Assembly (NCBI RefSeq): GCF_030409605.1
Contig: NZ_JAUFQG010000004.1
Span: 2,777,001-2,841,000 of the forward strand
Direction of reading: 5' to 3'
DNA: 64,000 nucleotides
Source: Simiduia curdlanivorans
GTDB taxonomy: Bacteria > Pseudomonadota > Gammaproteobacteria > Pseudomonadales > Cellvibrionaceae
Below, one piece after another: positions 43,903 to 52,725 of the stretch (its first letter is position 1; each line of letters begins with the position of its first letter). Both the position numbers and the translations under genes were made by a program. Under the pieces are notes generated by a model. It made no database searches, was not told where the DNA came from, and was given only the letters and a program-made list of their open reading frames with translations.

Positions 43903-44595
43903 ATGGCCAACTATTTAGCATTAGACACATCTTCCAATGCCTGCTCCGTGGCGCTGTGCCTAGGAGAAACGCGTTTTCAACAGTTCGAATTGGCGCCAAG
44001 AGGCCATATGCAGCGCCTGCTGCCCATGGTCGACAGTGTGTTAGCGCAAGCGGGTATTAGCTTAACGCAACTCGATGGCATTGCCTTTGGCTGTGGGCCT
44101 GGGTCTTTTACCGGGCTTAGGGTCGCGACGGGAGTCGTACAGGGTATGGCCTACGCGATTGACCTGCCCGTGATTCCCATTTCGAGCTTGGCTGTGTTGG
44201 CTCAAGGCTTCGCTCGGCGCCATCCGAATTTTACTGGCGTTTTAGGTGTTGCCGTCGATGCGCGCATGGATGAAGTTTACGCGGCCCGCTACAGGATTGA
44301 AAAACAAGTGGCGCAAGTCGTAGGCGACGAGGCGGTAATAGCGGTCACACAGGTAATGCAGGAAGTTTTAGCGACCATCGACGCTGGCTGCGGCAGCGGT
44401 TGGGGTTTGGAGCCTTTGCGCCAGCAATGTCCCACAGCCTTAATAGTCGATGTCGAGCCGGACGCCCAGGATCTGCTCGATTTAGTGTTAACCGGCGCTT
44501 ACCCAGCCGTCGGTGCAGCCGCGGCGCGGCCGGTGTATTTACGCAATAGTATTACGTGGCAAAAGCGACAGCGCATCCGGTCGGCATCGCTTTAG
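43903..44595 (+). CDS. tsaB: tRNA threonylcarbamoyladenosine modification protein TsaB
   Basis: TsaB is the non-catalytic partner that scaffolds TsaD, TsaE and TsaC in making t6A37 of ANN-decoding tRNAs. The 230-residue product opens with ANYLALDTSSNACSVAL, and shows FGCGPGSFTGLRVATGVVQGMAYA (about 66-89) and DARMDEVYAARY. The frame extends upstream to 43843 but the ATG at 43903 gives the family N-terminus. Confidence 0.94.
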   Translation: MANYLALDTSSNACSVALCLGETRFQQFELAPRGHMQRLLPMVDSVLAQAGISLTQLDGIAFGCGPGSFTGLRVATGVVQGMAYAIDLPVIPISSLAVLAQGFARRHPNFTGVLGVAVDARMDEVYAARYRIEKQVAQVVGDEAVIAVTQVMQEVLATIDAGCGSGWGLEPLRQQCPTALIVDVEPDAQDLLDLVLTGAYPAVGAAAARPVYLRNSITWQKRQRIRSASL

Positions 44596-44664
44596 ACTCG
44601 GTCATCCAATTAATGACTAGGCGTTGCCTTACTCATTTTAATTACTAACTGAAATGGAGTTTAT

Positions 44665-45462
44665 GTGGAACTATTACAGGTTCTGTTGTTGTCGTTAATA
44701 CAGGGATTTACTGAATTTTTGCCGATATCGAGCTCAGCACATTTAATTCTGCCTAGCCAGCTATTGGGTTGGCAGGATCAGGGCTTGGCTTTTGACGTGG
44801 CGGTACATTTCGGTACCTTGCTGGCCGTGGTGGCCTATTTTCGCAAGGATTTAACACTGCTACTCGCCGGTTGGTTTGGTTCATTGCGGGGCAATCGCAG
44901 TCACGAAAGCGATTTGGTTTGGCTGATCGGCTTCGCCACTGTTCCCGCCGGATTAGCCGGGCTCTTAGGCAGTGATTTTATCGAGGCAAATCTTCGCTCT
45001 GCATGGGTTATCGCCTGGGCGACTATTGGCTTCGGTATTCTCTTAGGCGTTGCCGATAAATGCGGCCAAGGAGAAAAAACACTGCTCAATATGACCTTTA
45101 AGTTTGCGATGGTGATCGGCTTGGCACAGGCTTTGGCGCTTATTCCGGGTACTTCGCGCTCGGGTATAACCATGACGGCGGCGCTGCTATTAGGCTTTTC
45201 TCGGGTTGAGTCCGCGCGTTTTTCATTTTTGTTGTCCATACCCATTATCGCTTTAAGCGCCGCTTACTTGAGTTTTAAATTGATGGGCGAGGCGGGTGTT
45301 GATTGGGCGCATATGGGCTTAGGGTTTATTTTATCTTGCCTAAGTGCCTATGCTTGTATCTTCTTTTTTATGCAGTTGATTAGCCGTATGGGCATGATGC
45401 CTTTTGTGATTTATCGCATGTTGCTTGGTGGTGTTTTGTTGTTTTTATTTTGGCAGATTTAG
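44665..45462 (+). CDS. uppP: Undecaprenyl-diphosphatase UppP (BacA)
   Basis: Inner-membrane enzyme that dephosphorylates undecaprenyl pyrophosphate to recycle the lipid carrier for peptidoglycan and O-antigen; overexpression gives bacitracin resistance. About seven or eight hydrophobic helices in 265 residues. The catalytic segments are QGFTEFLPISSSAHLIL (about 13-29) and PGTSRSGITMTAALLLGFSR (about 160). The GTG at 44665 follows TGGAG; an ATG two bases earlier is out of frame. Confidence 0.95.
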   Translation: MELLQVLLLSLIQGFTEFLPISSSAHLILPSQLLGWQDQGLAFDVAVHFGTLLAVVAYFRKDLTLLLAGWFGSLRGNRSHESDLVWLIGFATVPAGLAGLLGSDFIEANLRSAWVIAWATIGFGILLGVADKCGQGEKTLLNMTFKFAMVIGLAQALALIPGTSRSGITMTAALLLGFSRVESARFSFLLSIPIIALSAAYLSFKLMGEAGVDWAHMGLGFILSCLSAYACIFFFMQLISRMGMMPFVIYRMLLGGVLLFLFWQI

Positions 45463-45473
45463 AGGGCAGGGCT

Positions 45474-46349
45474 GTGAACCTAGCATTTGTTGGTTTAGGC
45501 GTTATGGGTTATCCCATGGCTGGACATTTAGTAAAGGCTGGACATCAAGTTTGCGTATATAACCGCACGGCGTCAAAGGCGCAAAGTTGGGCCGATGCCT
45601 TTGGCGGCCGATTTGAGCTCACGCCAAAATTAGCGGCAGAAAATGCCGACATTGTTTTCGTTTGTGTGGGCAATGACGATGATTTGCGCTCGGTGGTATT
45701 AGGGGACGAGGGTCTGCTCGCCGGCATGAGGCCGGGCACTTATTTAGTGGACCACACCACGGCATCGGCACAAGTAGCCCGAGAGCTTTCTGCCTTAGCC
45801 GCGCTACAACAGGTTGCTTTTTTAGACGCGCCTGTTTCTGGCGGTCAAGCGGGCGCGGAAAATGGCCAGTTAACGGTGATGGTTGGCGGCGATGATCTCG
45901 CCTTTGGCCATGTAGAACCGGTTATTCAAGTCTTTGCTAAGTCAGTGAAATTGCTGGGGCCTTCGGGTAGTGGTCAGTTGTGTAAAATGGTAAATCAAAT
46001 TTGCATTGCCGGCTTGGTTCAAGGCCTAGCGGAAGGTTTGCACTTTGCTCAGTCTGCGGGTTTGGATGCCGCAGCTGTGGTCGAGGTAATATCGAAAGGC
46101 GCGGCTCAATCTTGGCAAATGGATAATCGCTATAAAACCATGTTGAAGGGCGAATATAACCATGGCTTTGCCGTCGATTGGATGCGCAAAGATTTGGCTA
46201 TCGTATTAGATGAAGCAAAAAATAACGGTGCCCGCCTGCCGGTAACCGCGCTGGTTGATCAGTTTTATGGTGAGGTTCAAGATATGGGCGGGCAGCGCTG
46301 GGATACGTCGAGTCTCTTAGCGCGGCTCGAGCAGCATAAGCGGCGTTAA
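45474..46349 (+). CDS. Beta-hydroxyacid dehydrogenase family NAD(P)-dependent oxidoreductase
   Basis: A 291-residue member of the 3-hydroxyisobutyrate / tartronate semialdehyde reductase family. The GTG at 45474 has a GAGGGCAGG stretch upstream and overlaps the end region of uppP only slightly. Motifs: FVGLGVMGYPMAGHLVKAGHQV (dinucleotide binding), FLDAPVSGGQAGAENGQLTVMVGG (substrate loop) and GQLCKMVNQICIAG with the catalytic Lys. The C-terminal helical domain (SAGLDAAAVVEVISKGAAQSWQ) is normal. Exact substrate unknown; 3-hydroxyisobutyrate, tartronate semialdehyde or a similar beta-hydroxyacid. Confidence 0.85.
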   Translation: MNLAFVGLGVMGYPMAGHLVKAGHQVCVYNRTASKAQSWADAFGGRFELTPKLAAENADIVFVCVGNDDDLRSVVLGDEGLLAGMRPGTYLVDHTTASAQVARELSALAALQQVAFLDAPVSGGQAGAENGQLTVMVGGDDLAFGHVEPVIQVFAKSVKLLGPSGSGQLCKMVNQICIAGLVQGLAEGLHFAQSAGLDAAAVVEVISKGAAQSWQMDNRYKTMLKGEYNHGFAVDWMRKDLAIVLDEAKNNGARLPVTALVDQFYGEVQDMGGQRWDTSSLLARLEQHKRR

Positions 46350-46384
46350 CCGACCCCAACTGGAATGACATAAGGAAGGGTGAC

Positions 46385-46756
46385 ATGGCAAAGGTACTTG
46401 GTTTAGGCGGCGTATTTTTCAAGGCGCCAGACCCGCAGGCATTGATTGCTTGGTATAACCAACATTTGGGCACCGAGATGAATGAGTGGGGCGCCCAATT
46501 TCCCATCCAGCAACTACCGGCTGGTGCCTATGGCGTGTTTTCACCGTTTAAGGAGAGCACCGATTATTTTGCACCTAGCACGCAAAATTACATGATCAAC
46601 CTCGTCGTTGATGATGTAGATGGCTGTCTCGCTAGGGTGCGAGCTGCCGGCGCGGTGGTTATGCCGGACATTGAAACCTCAGAATACGGCACCTTTGGCT
46701 GGTTTATTGATCCAGCTGGAAACAAAATTGAATTGTGGCAGCCACCTGCTGTTTAA
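46385..46756 (+). CDS. VOC superfamily (glyoxalase-like) protein
   Basis: A 123-residue small protein made of paired beta-alpha-beta-beta-beta modules of the vicinal oxygen chelate family. The first half (KVLGLGGVFFKAPDPQALIAWYNQHLG) and the second (YMINLVVDDVDGCLARVRAAGAVV) carry the expected pattern, and the C-terminus ends FIDPAGNKIELWQPP, where the Glu is a likely metal ligand. Enzymatic activity or substrate is not known. Confidence 0.8.
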   Translation: MAKVLGLGGVFFKAPDPQALIAWYNQHLGTEMNEWGAQFPIQQLPAGAYGVFSPFKESTDYFAPSTQNYMINLVVDDVDGCLARVRAAGAVVMPDIETSEYGTFGWFIDPAGNKIELWQPPAV

Positions 46757-46791
46757 CCATTAAGCAAATATGCACCAACACATGAGTCGTT

Positions 46792-48078
46792 ATGAGTAAT
46801 CTAGCTGTAATAACTAAGTTGATTGATTTTCTGAAGTCGTCGCCGACACCTTTTCATGCGGTAGACAGCATGAAGAAACGCTTGTTGTCGGCAGGTTTTT
46901 GCGAGTTAAAAGAGGGCGATGCGTGGCAGTTTGAGGTCGGTGGAAAATATTTTATAACCCGGAACAACTCGAGCATTATTGCGTATATTCACGGCAAGCA
47001 AATTGCGGAGCAGGGCATTCATATGGTGGGTGCCCATACCGATAGCCCTTGTTTAAAGGTTAAGCCCAACCCGGTGGTCAATTCGCAGAGCTATTTACAG
47101 TTGGGGGTTGAGGTGTATGGCGGCGTTTTACTGGCGCCTTGGTTTGATCGCGACCTCTCCTTAGCCGGTCGAGTCAATTATTTGGATAGTCAGGGTAGCC
47201 GCAGATCGGCCTTGGTGGACTTTAAAAAGCCCATCGCGATTGTACCCAGTTTGGCTATTCACTTAGATCGAGAGGTAAATAAAAGCCGAAGTATTAACCC
47301 TCAAACGGATATTCCTCCGGTATTGGCGCAACTTGCCAGCGCTGAAGCTGGGTTTGATTTTAAAGCGCTACTCGCCGGGCAGTTAGCTGCGGAGGGTGTG
47401 GCGGACTGCGCCAGTGTGCTGGATTACGAATTATCTTTTTACGATACCCAGCCGGCTGCCTTGGTAGGCTTGCAGGAGCAGTTTTTTGTTGGCGCGAGGC
47501 TCGATAATCTGCTCAGCTGCTTTGTCGGCTTAGAGGCTATGTTGGCGTCTGGGTCGGATTATGCTCAAATATTGATCTGCAACGACCACGAGGAAGTGGG
47601 TAGCCTGTCGGCGTGTGGTGCTCAGGGGCCCATGCTGCGCCAGTTTTTGGAGCGTTTGATCCCGGATGTAGAACTGAGAAACCGGGTTGTGGATCGATCA
47701 ATAATGATTTCGGCGGATAACGCCCACGGCATACACCCAAATTATGCTGATAAGCACGAGCAGAATCATGGCCCCCTGTTGAACAAAGGTCCGGTTATTA
47801 AAGTAAATGCGAACCAGCGCTACGCAACTAACAGTGAAACCAGTGCATACTTCCGCCACCTTTGTCAGCAGGTCAATGCCCCAGTTCAAGCCTTCGTGGT
47901 GCGAACGGATATGGCCTGTGGAAGTACCATAGGCCCCATTACGGCGGCCGAAATCGGTGTCAAAACCTTGGATGTCGGCATGCCCACTTGGGGTATGCAC
48001 TCTATAAGGGAAACAGCCGGTACAACCGACATGCTCGACCTTATTAAGGTTTTGCAGAGACATTATTCAACGCGCTAA
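46792..48078 (+). CDS. apeB: M18 family aminopeptidase
   Basis: A 428-residue zinc aminopeptidase of the aspartyl aminopeptidase (M18) family. Metal ligands lie in VGAHTDSPCLKVKP (about residue 84, His and Asp), GARLDNLLSCFV (Asp about 236), ICNDHEEVGSLS (Glu about 265) and VGMPTWGMHSIRE (His near 402). It is a cytoplasmic tetrahedral or dodecameric enzyme that cuts N-terminal residues from peptides. The two upstream genes are on the same strand. Confidence 0.92.
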   Translation: MSNLAVITKLIDFLKSSPTPFHAVDSMKKRLLSAGFCELKEGDAWQFEVGGKYFITRNNSSIIAYIHGKQIAEQGIHMVGAHTDSPCLKVKPNPVVNSQSYLQLGVEVYGGVLLAPWFDRDLSLAGRVNYLDSQGSRRSALVDFKKPIAIVPSLAIHLDREVNKSRSINPQTDIPPVLAQLASAEAGFDFKALLAGQLAAEGVADCASVLDYELSFYDTQPAALVGLQEQFFVGARLDNLLSCFVGLEAMLASGSDYAQILICNDHEEVGSLSACGAQGPMLRQFLERLIPDVELRNRVVDRSIMISADNAHGIHPNYADKHEQNHGPLLNKGPVIKVNANQRYATNSETSAYFRHLCQQVNAPVQAFVVRTDMACGSTIGPITAAEIGVKTLDVGMPTWGMHSIRETAGTTDMLDLIKVLQRHYSTR

Positions 48079-48101
48079 CTCGATGTATATCTGGAGTAAC
48101 A

Positions 48102-49115
48102 ATGTCATTCGATCTAACGGCACTTGCCAAATTTGAACCCTTTTGCGGCTTGAGCGAAGAATATCTCCAGCGTCTCATGGATCATTTGGAACTGTTTGAG
48201 TTAGAGCGCGGCACGCTAGTGTTTAAGCGCGGTAAGCCGTTGCCTGAAAGTTACTATCTGGTGTCCGGTATGGTGGATTTGATTGCCGCAGATTTTGAGT
48301 CTGAAGTGATCGAAGCCAATACGGCGCGCGCCTGCCAGCCGTTAAATCTACAGTCGCCGTCGCCTGTTTCTGCGGTGGCAAAAGAATCTGTGGTGGTGTT
48401 TCGCATTGATAAAGAGTTTATCGATTTGGTACTCGCCTATACGGAATCCACTGGCGAAGAGGCCGAAGCTGTTGTCGCTGGTGAGGAGCCGCACGATTGG
48501 ATGAGCGGCCTACTCGAGTCGCCGCTGTTTAATAAAGTACCACCGGCAAATTTGCAGCAATTGTTTGCCAAGTTTGAGTGGCAGGAATTCGAAGTAGGCG
48601 ACGTGTTAATACAAGAGGGCGATCAGGGTGATTATTTTTACGTTCTGGAAAAGGGCCGTTTAGCGGTTGAGTCGCGCGGTCAAAAGCTCGATGTGGTATT
48701 GAAGCCGGGTAATTATTTTGGCGAGGAAGCGCTTGTGGGCGATGCGGTGCGCAATGCATCGGTGATTGCCCAAACCAACGGTGGGGTTATGCGTCTCACC
48801 AAGGAGGACTTTCGGGTGTTGTTACAAGAGCCCATCCTCACTACGGTAGATTTGAAAGCCTGGGGTCAGCTGGAAAAGAAAGGCGGCTTTAAGTTGGTCG
48901 ATGTTCGCCTGCCCATGGAGTACAAGTGCGGCCATGTGGCCGGCGCTATCAATTTACCCTTAGGTGGTTTGCGCAGCCGCTTGTCTCGGTTAGAAAAAGA
49001 GTTTAATTACTTGGTTACCGCCGACGGTGGTCGTCGAGCCGAGGTGGCCGCTTATCTTTTTAATCAGGCCGGTCTCGAGTGCTCTATTTTAACCTGCGCC
49101 GCTGAACTCTATTAA
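48102..49115 (+). CDS. Two-cNMP-domain protein with C-terminal rhodanese-like domain
   Basis: A 337-residue regulator-like protein. Residues about 12-115 form a first, degenerate cyclic-nucleotide-binding fold (FCGLSEEYLQRLMDHLELFELERGTLVFKRGKP). A second, better conserved cNMP domain covers about 138-260: SPLFNKVPPANLQQLFAKFEWQEFEVGDVLIQEGDQGDYFYVLEKGRLAV and the phosphate-cassette-like FGEEALVGDAVRNASV. Residues about 265-337 are rhodanese-like (FKLVDVRLPMEYKCGHVAGAINLPL), but the position of the active-site Cys reads VTADGGRRAEV, so it should not transfer sulfur. There is no DNA-binding domain. It is followed by a glycosyltransferase gene. Confidence 0.82.
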   Translation: MSFDLTALAKFEPFCGLSEEYLQRLMDHLELFELERGTLVFKRGKPLPESYYLVSGMVDLIAADFESEVIEANTARACQPLNLQSPSPVSAVAKESVVVFRIDKEFIDLVLAYTESTGEEAEAVVAGEEPHDWMSGLLESPLFNKVPPANLQQLFAKFEWQEFEVGDVLIQEGDQGDYFYVLEKGRLAVESRGQKLDVVLKPGNYFGEEALVGDAVRNASVIAQTNGGVMRLTKEDFRVLLQEPILTTVDLKAWGQLEKKGGFKLVDVRLPMEYKCGHVAGAINLPLGGLRSRLSRLEKEFNYLVTADGGRRAEVAAYLFNQAGLECSILTCAAELY

Positions 49116-49121
49116 ATTTTG

Positions 49122-50210
49122 GTGCGCGTTTTATTGCTGTCTGCTTATCACGCGCCTAGTCATGCCTACTGGGCTCAGGGCTTACAGGAAACTTTTCCAC
49201 ACTGGCACTGGCAGTTAATTTCACTGCCAGCGCGCTATTTTAATTGGCGTATACGGGGCAACGCACTGCACATCGCCTACGAATATCAAGACCTTCTGGT
49301 ACAGCAATACGACCTTATAATTGCCACTTCCATGACAGACTTGGCTGGTCTACGAAGCTTGTGCCCGCAGCTCGCAGCCATTCCCAGCATTTTATATTTC
49401 CACGAGAATCAATTTTCCTACCCGGGTAACGAGGTGCAATCGAACCGCGTTGAACCGCAAATGATGACCCTGTTCAGCGCCTTAACGGCGACTCGCCTAG
49501 TGTTTAATTCTCACTACAACCGCGAGACTTTTTTTGCTGGCTTGGGGCAACTATTAAAGAAATTACCTGATTGTGTACCCGCGAATTTACTGGCTTCGTT
49601 AACGGCTAAAGCCGATGTCTTGCCCGTGCCGCTCGCCGATCAGGCCTTTGAGTTAGATTGCCATAAGTCGGGCAAACCCAGTTTTATTTGGAATCACCGC
49701 TGGGAGCACGATAAGGCACCCGAACGGCTATTAGCGGCGCTAAAACTTTTGACTCAAACACAGCGGGACTTTAGTTTGCATGTGGTGGGACAGCAGTTTA
49801 GATCCCAGCCATCCTGTTTTACCGAACTCCAGCAGCTATTGCAGGCGACCGATACCGTGGGTGCTTGGGGCTTTCAGGAAAGTCGCGAAACCTATAATCA
49901 TTTACTGGCCTCTAGCCATGCGGTAATTTCTACCGCGCTGCATGACTTTCAGGGCTTGGCGGTGTTGGAAGCGGTGGCGGCTGGCTGTATTCCCTTGGTA
50001 CCGAAGCGGCTGGCTTACCCTGAATGGTTTCCCGACGCGGGTTATGGGAGTTATGAAACAGATGCCGGTTTAGAGGCGCAAGCGCTGGCGGAGGCCATGC
50101 TGGCGGTCATTGACGGTGCTGGCCAGCCTTGCCCTGATGTTAGCAGTATGAGTCGAACCGCACAGGCACCAGCCTACGAGCGCTTAATCTTATCGGTCGC
50201 AGGTCATTAG
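49122..50210 (+). CDS. tRNA-queuosine alpha-mannosyltransferase-like glycosyltransferase
   Basis: A 362-residue GT-B-type glycosyltransferase related to human GTDC1/QTMAN and bacterial DUF3524 proteins. Landmarks: LLLSAYHAPSHAYWAQGL, YFHENQFSYPGNEVQSNR (about 94-111), FIWNHRWEHDKAPERLLAAL (about 189) and DFQGLAVLEAVAAGCIPLVP (about 286). Eukaryotic QTMAN adds mannose to queuosine-34 of tRNA-Asp; bacterial members probably modify queuosine or an unrelated acceptor. The start GTG at 49122 is preferred to the TTG at 49119; the ribosome binding site is weak. It follows the cNMP/rhodanese gene by six bases. Confidence 0.75.
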   Translation: MRVLLLSAYHAPSHAYWAQGLQETFPHWHWQLISLPARYFNWRIRGNALHIAYEYQDLLVQQYDLIIATSMTDLAGLRSLCPQLAAIPSILYFHENQFSYPGNEVQSNRVEPQMMTLFSALTATRLVFNSHYNRETFFAGLGQLLKKLPDCVPANLLASLTAKADVLPVPLADQAFELDCHKSGKPSFIWNHRWEHDKAPERLLAALKLLTQTQRDFSLHVVGQQFRSQPSCFTELQQLLQATDTVGAWGFQESRETYNHLLASSHAVISTALHDFQGLAVLEAVAAGCIPLVPKRLAYPEWFPDAGYGSYETDAGLEAQALAEAMLAVIDGAGQPCPDVSSMSRTAQAPAYERLILSVAGH

Positions 50211-50283
50211 TGTCCACGTGTTTAACTGCTCGGTCATTTGCAGGTATCATACGCGCCTTTATAGATGCAGCTAGGTTGGCCAG

Positions 50284-51291
50284 ATGAGTAAGCAAAGAAT
50301 ATTGACCGGTATCACCACCACGGGTACACCCCATCTGGGGAATTACGTGGGCGCCATACGTCCAGCCATCGAAGCCAGTCACGATAGCAATAACCTGTCG
50401 TTCTATTTTTTAGCGGATTTTCACGCGCTGATTAAATGCCATGATCCGGCGCTCGTGCATCAATCCACCCGTGAAATTGCGGCGACTTGGCTGGCGCTTG
50501 GCTTGAATACCGATAACGTGGTTTTTTATCGTCAGTCCGATGTACCCGAAATCCCTGAACTTTGCTGGATGCTTAACTGCATGGCCGCCAAAGGCCTGAT
50601 GAACAGGGCACACGCCTACAAAGCGTCTGTGGCGGCCAATGAAGAAGCCGGCGAAGACCCTGACTTCGGCGTGACCATGGGTTTGTACAGCTACCCGGTA
50701 TTAATGGCAGCGGATATTTTGATGTTTAACGCCAATAAAGTCCCGGTGGGCAAGGATCAAATTCAGCACGTTGAAATGGCGCGAGATATTGCCGCCCGTT
50801 TTAACCACCATTACGGTACTCACTTTGTCTTGCCCGAGGCCAGTGTTGACGATGACGTAGCGGTTTTACAAGGCCTAGATGGTCGTAAGATGAGCAAGAG
50901 TTACGGCAATACCATCCCGTTATTTTTGGATGAAAAGCCGCTGAAAAAACATATCAACAAAGTAAAAACCAATTTACTCGAACCCGGTGACCCGAAGGAT
51001 ACCGCCGACTCGACGGTGTTCCAGCTGTGGCAAGCATTTGCAACGCCGGAGCAAACCCAATACATGCGCGAGCAGTTTGCTGCGGGTATCGCCTGGGGTG
51101 AAGCGAAGAAGCAGTTGCATGAGTTGATTAATGGCCAGTTGTGCGAGGCGCGAGAAAAATATACTGAGCTTTTAGCAAATCCTGCGCACATTGAAAATGA
51201 GCTGCAAAAAGGCGCGGAAAAAGCCCGTAGCTACAGCGTGCCATTTTTGAAAGAGTTGCGCAGTGCGGTAGGCATCAAACCCATCGTATAA
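50284..51291 (+). CDS. trpS: Tryptophanyl-tRNA synthetase
   Basis: Class I synthetase charging tRNA-Trp. The HIGH-equivalent motif is GTPHLGNYVGAI (about residue 14-25) and the KMSKS loop is GRKMSKSYGN (about 199). It is 335 residues. The sequence between, for example MLNCMAAKGLMNRAHAYKASVAANEEAGED, differs from the E. coli-type enzyme, and belongs to the second common bacterial TrpRS group. A terminator follows. Confidence 0.92.
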   Translation: MSKQRILTGITTTGTPHLGNYVGAIRPAIEASHDSNNLSFYFLADFHALIKCHDPALVHQSTREIAATWLALGLNTDNVVFYRQSDVPEIPELCWMLNCMAAKGLMNRAHAYKASVAANEEAGEDPDFGVTMGLYSYPVLMAADILMFNANKVPVGKDQIQHVEMARDIAARFNHHYGTHFVLPEASVDDDVAVLQGLDGRKMSKSYGNTIPLFLDEKPLKKHINKVKTNLLEPGDPKDTADSTVFQLWQAFATPEQTQYMREQFAAGIAWGEAKKQLHELINGQLCEAREKYTELLANPAHIENELQKGAEKARSYSVPFLKELRSAVGIKPIV

Positions 51292-51300
51292 AGTAGCTAA

Positions 51301-51335
51301 AAAAAGCGCGTTGATGTCTTCAGCGCGCTTTTTTT
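51301..51335 (+). terminator. Intrinsic terminator between trpS and bioA
   Basis: Ten-base stem AAAAAGCGCG/CGCGCTTTTT with a 13-base loop that can form three further pairs, followed by T residues. It is bidirectional and separates convergent genes. Confidence 0.88.
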
Positions 51336-51364
51336 ATGGGTAAGATTTGATATGGGCGATGCCG

Positions 51365-52684
51365 CTAGCCATTGGAAAATAGCGCCGAGCCTAAATACTT
51401 TTCGCCGTCAGCGAGCACCCGGCAGATGGCACTGGTGAGTTTACGGAGTTCGAGTTCAGTAATGATCAGCGGCGGCATGATGTAAACAATGTTGCCAAAA
51501 GGCCTGATCCATACGCCAAGTGCCATAAAGGCCTTTTGTATTTCTGCCATAACCACCGTGTCGGTCATTTCCACCACGCCAATATTGCCCAGCACGCGCA
51601 CATCGGCAACGCTGGCGTAGCTCTGACAAGGCGCTAATTCTTTTTTCAGTTGTTGTTCTATCTCGCTAACCCGGGCCTGCCAATCCTGCTCGAGTAAGAG
51701 TTTTAGGCTGGCATTGGCGGCGGCGCAGGCGAGGGGATTGCCCATGAATGTTGGCCCGTGCATGAATACGCCGGCCTCGCCATTGCAGATACCGGTGGCC
51801 ACCTTATCGTTACACAGGGTTGCCGCCAAGGTCATGTAACCCCCGGTCAGGCTTTTACCTAAACATAAAATATCTGGGCTGATATTGGCGTGCTCGCAGG
51901 CAAATAATTTTCCCGTGCGGCCAAAACCGGTGGCGATCTCATCGGCGATTAATAAAACATCGTTGGCTTGGCACAGCGCTTTTACTCTGCGTAAATAATC
52001 CGGCGAGTAAAACTTCATGCCACCGGCGCCTTGCACAATGGGTTCGAGTATGACGGCGGCGAGTGTGTTGCTATGGTCTTCAATGAGTTGCTTGAAGGCT
52101 GCAATATTTTCATCGGTGCAGGGCTCGGTAAAACCGCAGGCGGGCGATGGCGCAAATAAATGACTGGGCATGACCTCGCTGAATAAATGATGCATGCCGT
52201 TGACTGGGTCGCACACAGACATGGCGCCGAAGGTGTCGCCGTGATAACCATTGCGTAGGGTTAGCATGCGAGTTTTATTCGGTTGCCCCAGCGAGCGCCA
52301 GTATTGCAGCGCCATTTTTAATGCGACTTCCACGGCCACTGAGCCAGAGTCGGCTAAAAAAACTTTATTCAAGCCGGCTGGGGTTATGCGCACCAGGGTT
52401 TTTGCCAGTTCGATGGCGGGCTCGTGAGTCAGGCCGCCAAACATCACGTGCGACATCTTATCAACTTGATCTTTAACGGCCTGATTTAATACTGGATGAT
52501 TGTAGCCGTGTAACACACACCACCAACTCGACATCCCATCAATGAGCACGCGCCCATCGGCCAGCTGTAGGGACGAACCCTCGGCTCGCTCTACCAAGTA
52601 AACCGGCGGCGGGTTGTTAAAAGATGAGTAGGGGTGCCAGAGGAATTGGCGATCGGCAGTTAATAGCGCATCATGATCGATCAC
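51365..52684 (-). CDS. bioA: Adenosylmethionine-8-amino-7-oxononanoate aminotransferase
   Basis: BioA converts KAPA to DAPA using S-adenosylmethionine as amino donor, a step of biotin synthesis. The 439-residue PLP enzyme shows HPYSSF and GMSSWWCVLHGYNHP near the N-terminus, SGSVAVEVALKMA (phosphate binding), IADEIATGFGRTGKLFACEHA (the PLP-binding Asp), and CLGKSLTGGYMTLAATL with the PLP Lys. The start at 52684 is GTG. Other bio genes are not nearby and no obvious BirA operator is visible in the 40-base gap to the divergent gene. Confidence 0.95.
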   Translation of the reverse strand: MIDHDALLTADRQFLWHPYSSFNNPPPVYLVERAEGSSLQLADGRVLIDGMSSWWCVLHGYNHPVLNQAVKDQVDKMSHVMFGGLTHEPAIELAKTLVRITPAGLNKVFLADSGSVAVEVALKMALQYWRSLGQPNKTRMLTLRNGYHGDTFGAMSVCDPVNGMHHLFSEVMPSHLFAPSPACGFTEPCTDENIAAFKQLIEDHSNTLAAVILEPIVQGAGGMKFYSPDYLRRVKALCQANDVLLIADEIATGFGRTGKLFACEHANISPDILCLGKSLTGGYMTLAATLCNDKVATGICNGEAGVFMHGPTFMGNPLACAAANASLKLLLEQDWQARVSEIEQQLKKELAPCQSYASVADVRVLGNIGVVEMTDTVVMAEIQKAFMALGVWIRPFGNIVYIMPPLIITELELRKLTSAICRVLADGEKYLGSALFSNG

Positions 52685-52725
52685 GGGATTTTCTACTGTT
52701 TAATGAATTTAGAGGCTTATTTTAC

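Noticed and set aside
44901..45245. Minus-strand ORF inside uppP
   Set aside because: It is an antisense shadow of a conserved membrane protein without a translation signal.
52685..52725. BirA operator between bioA and the DUF547 gene
   Set aside because: The short gap contains no TTGTAAACC-like inverted repeat.
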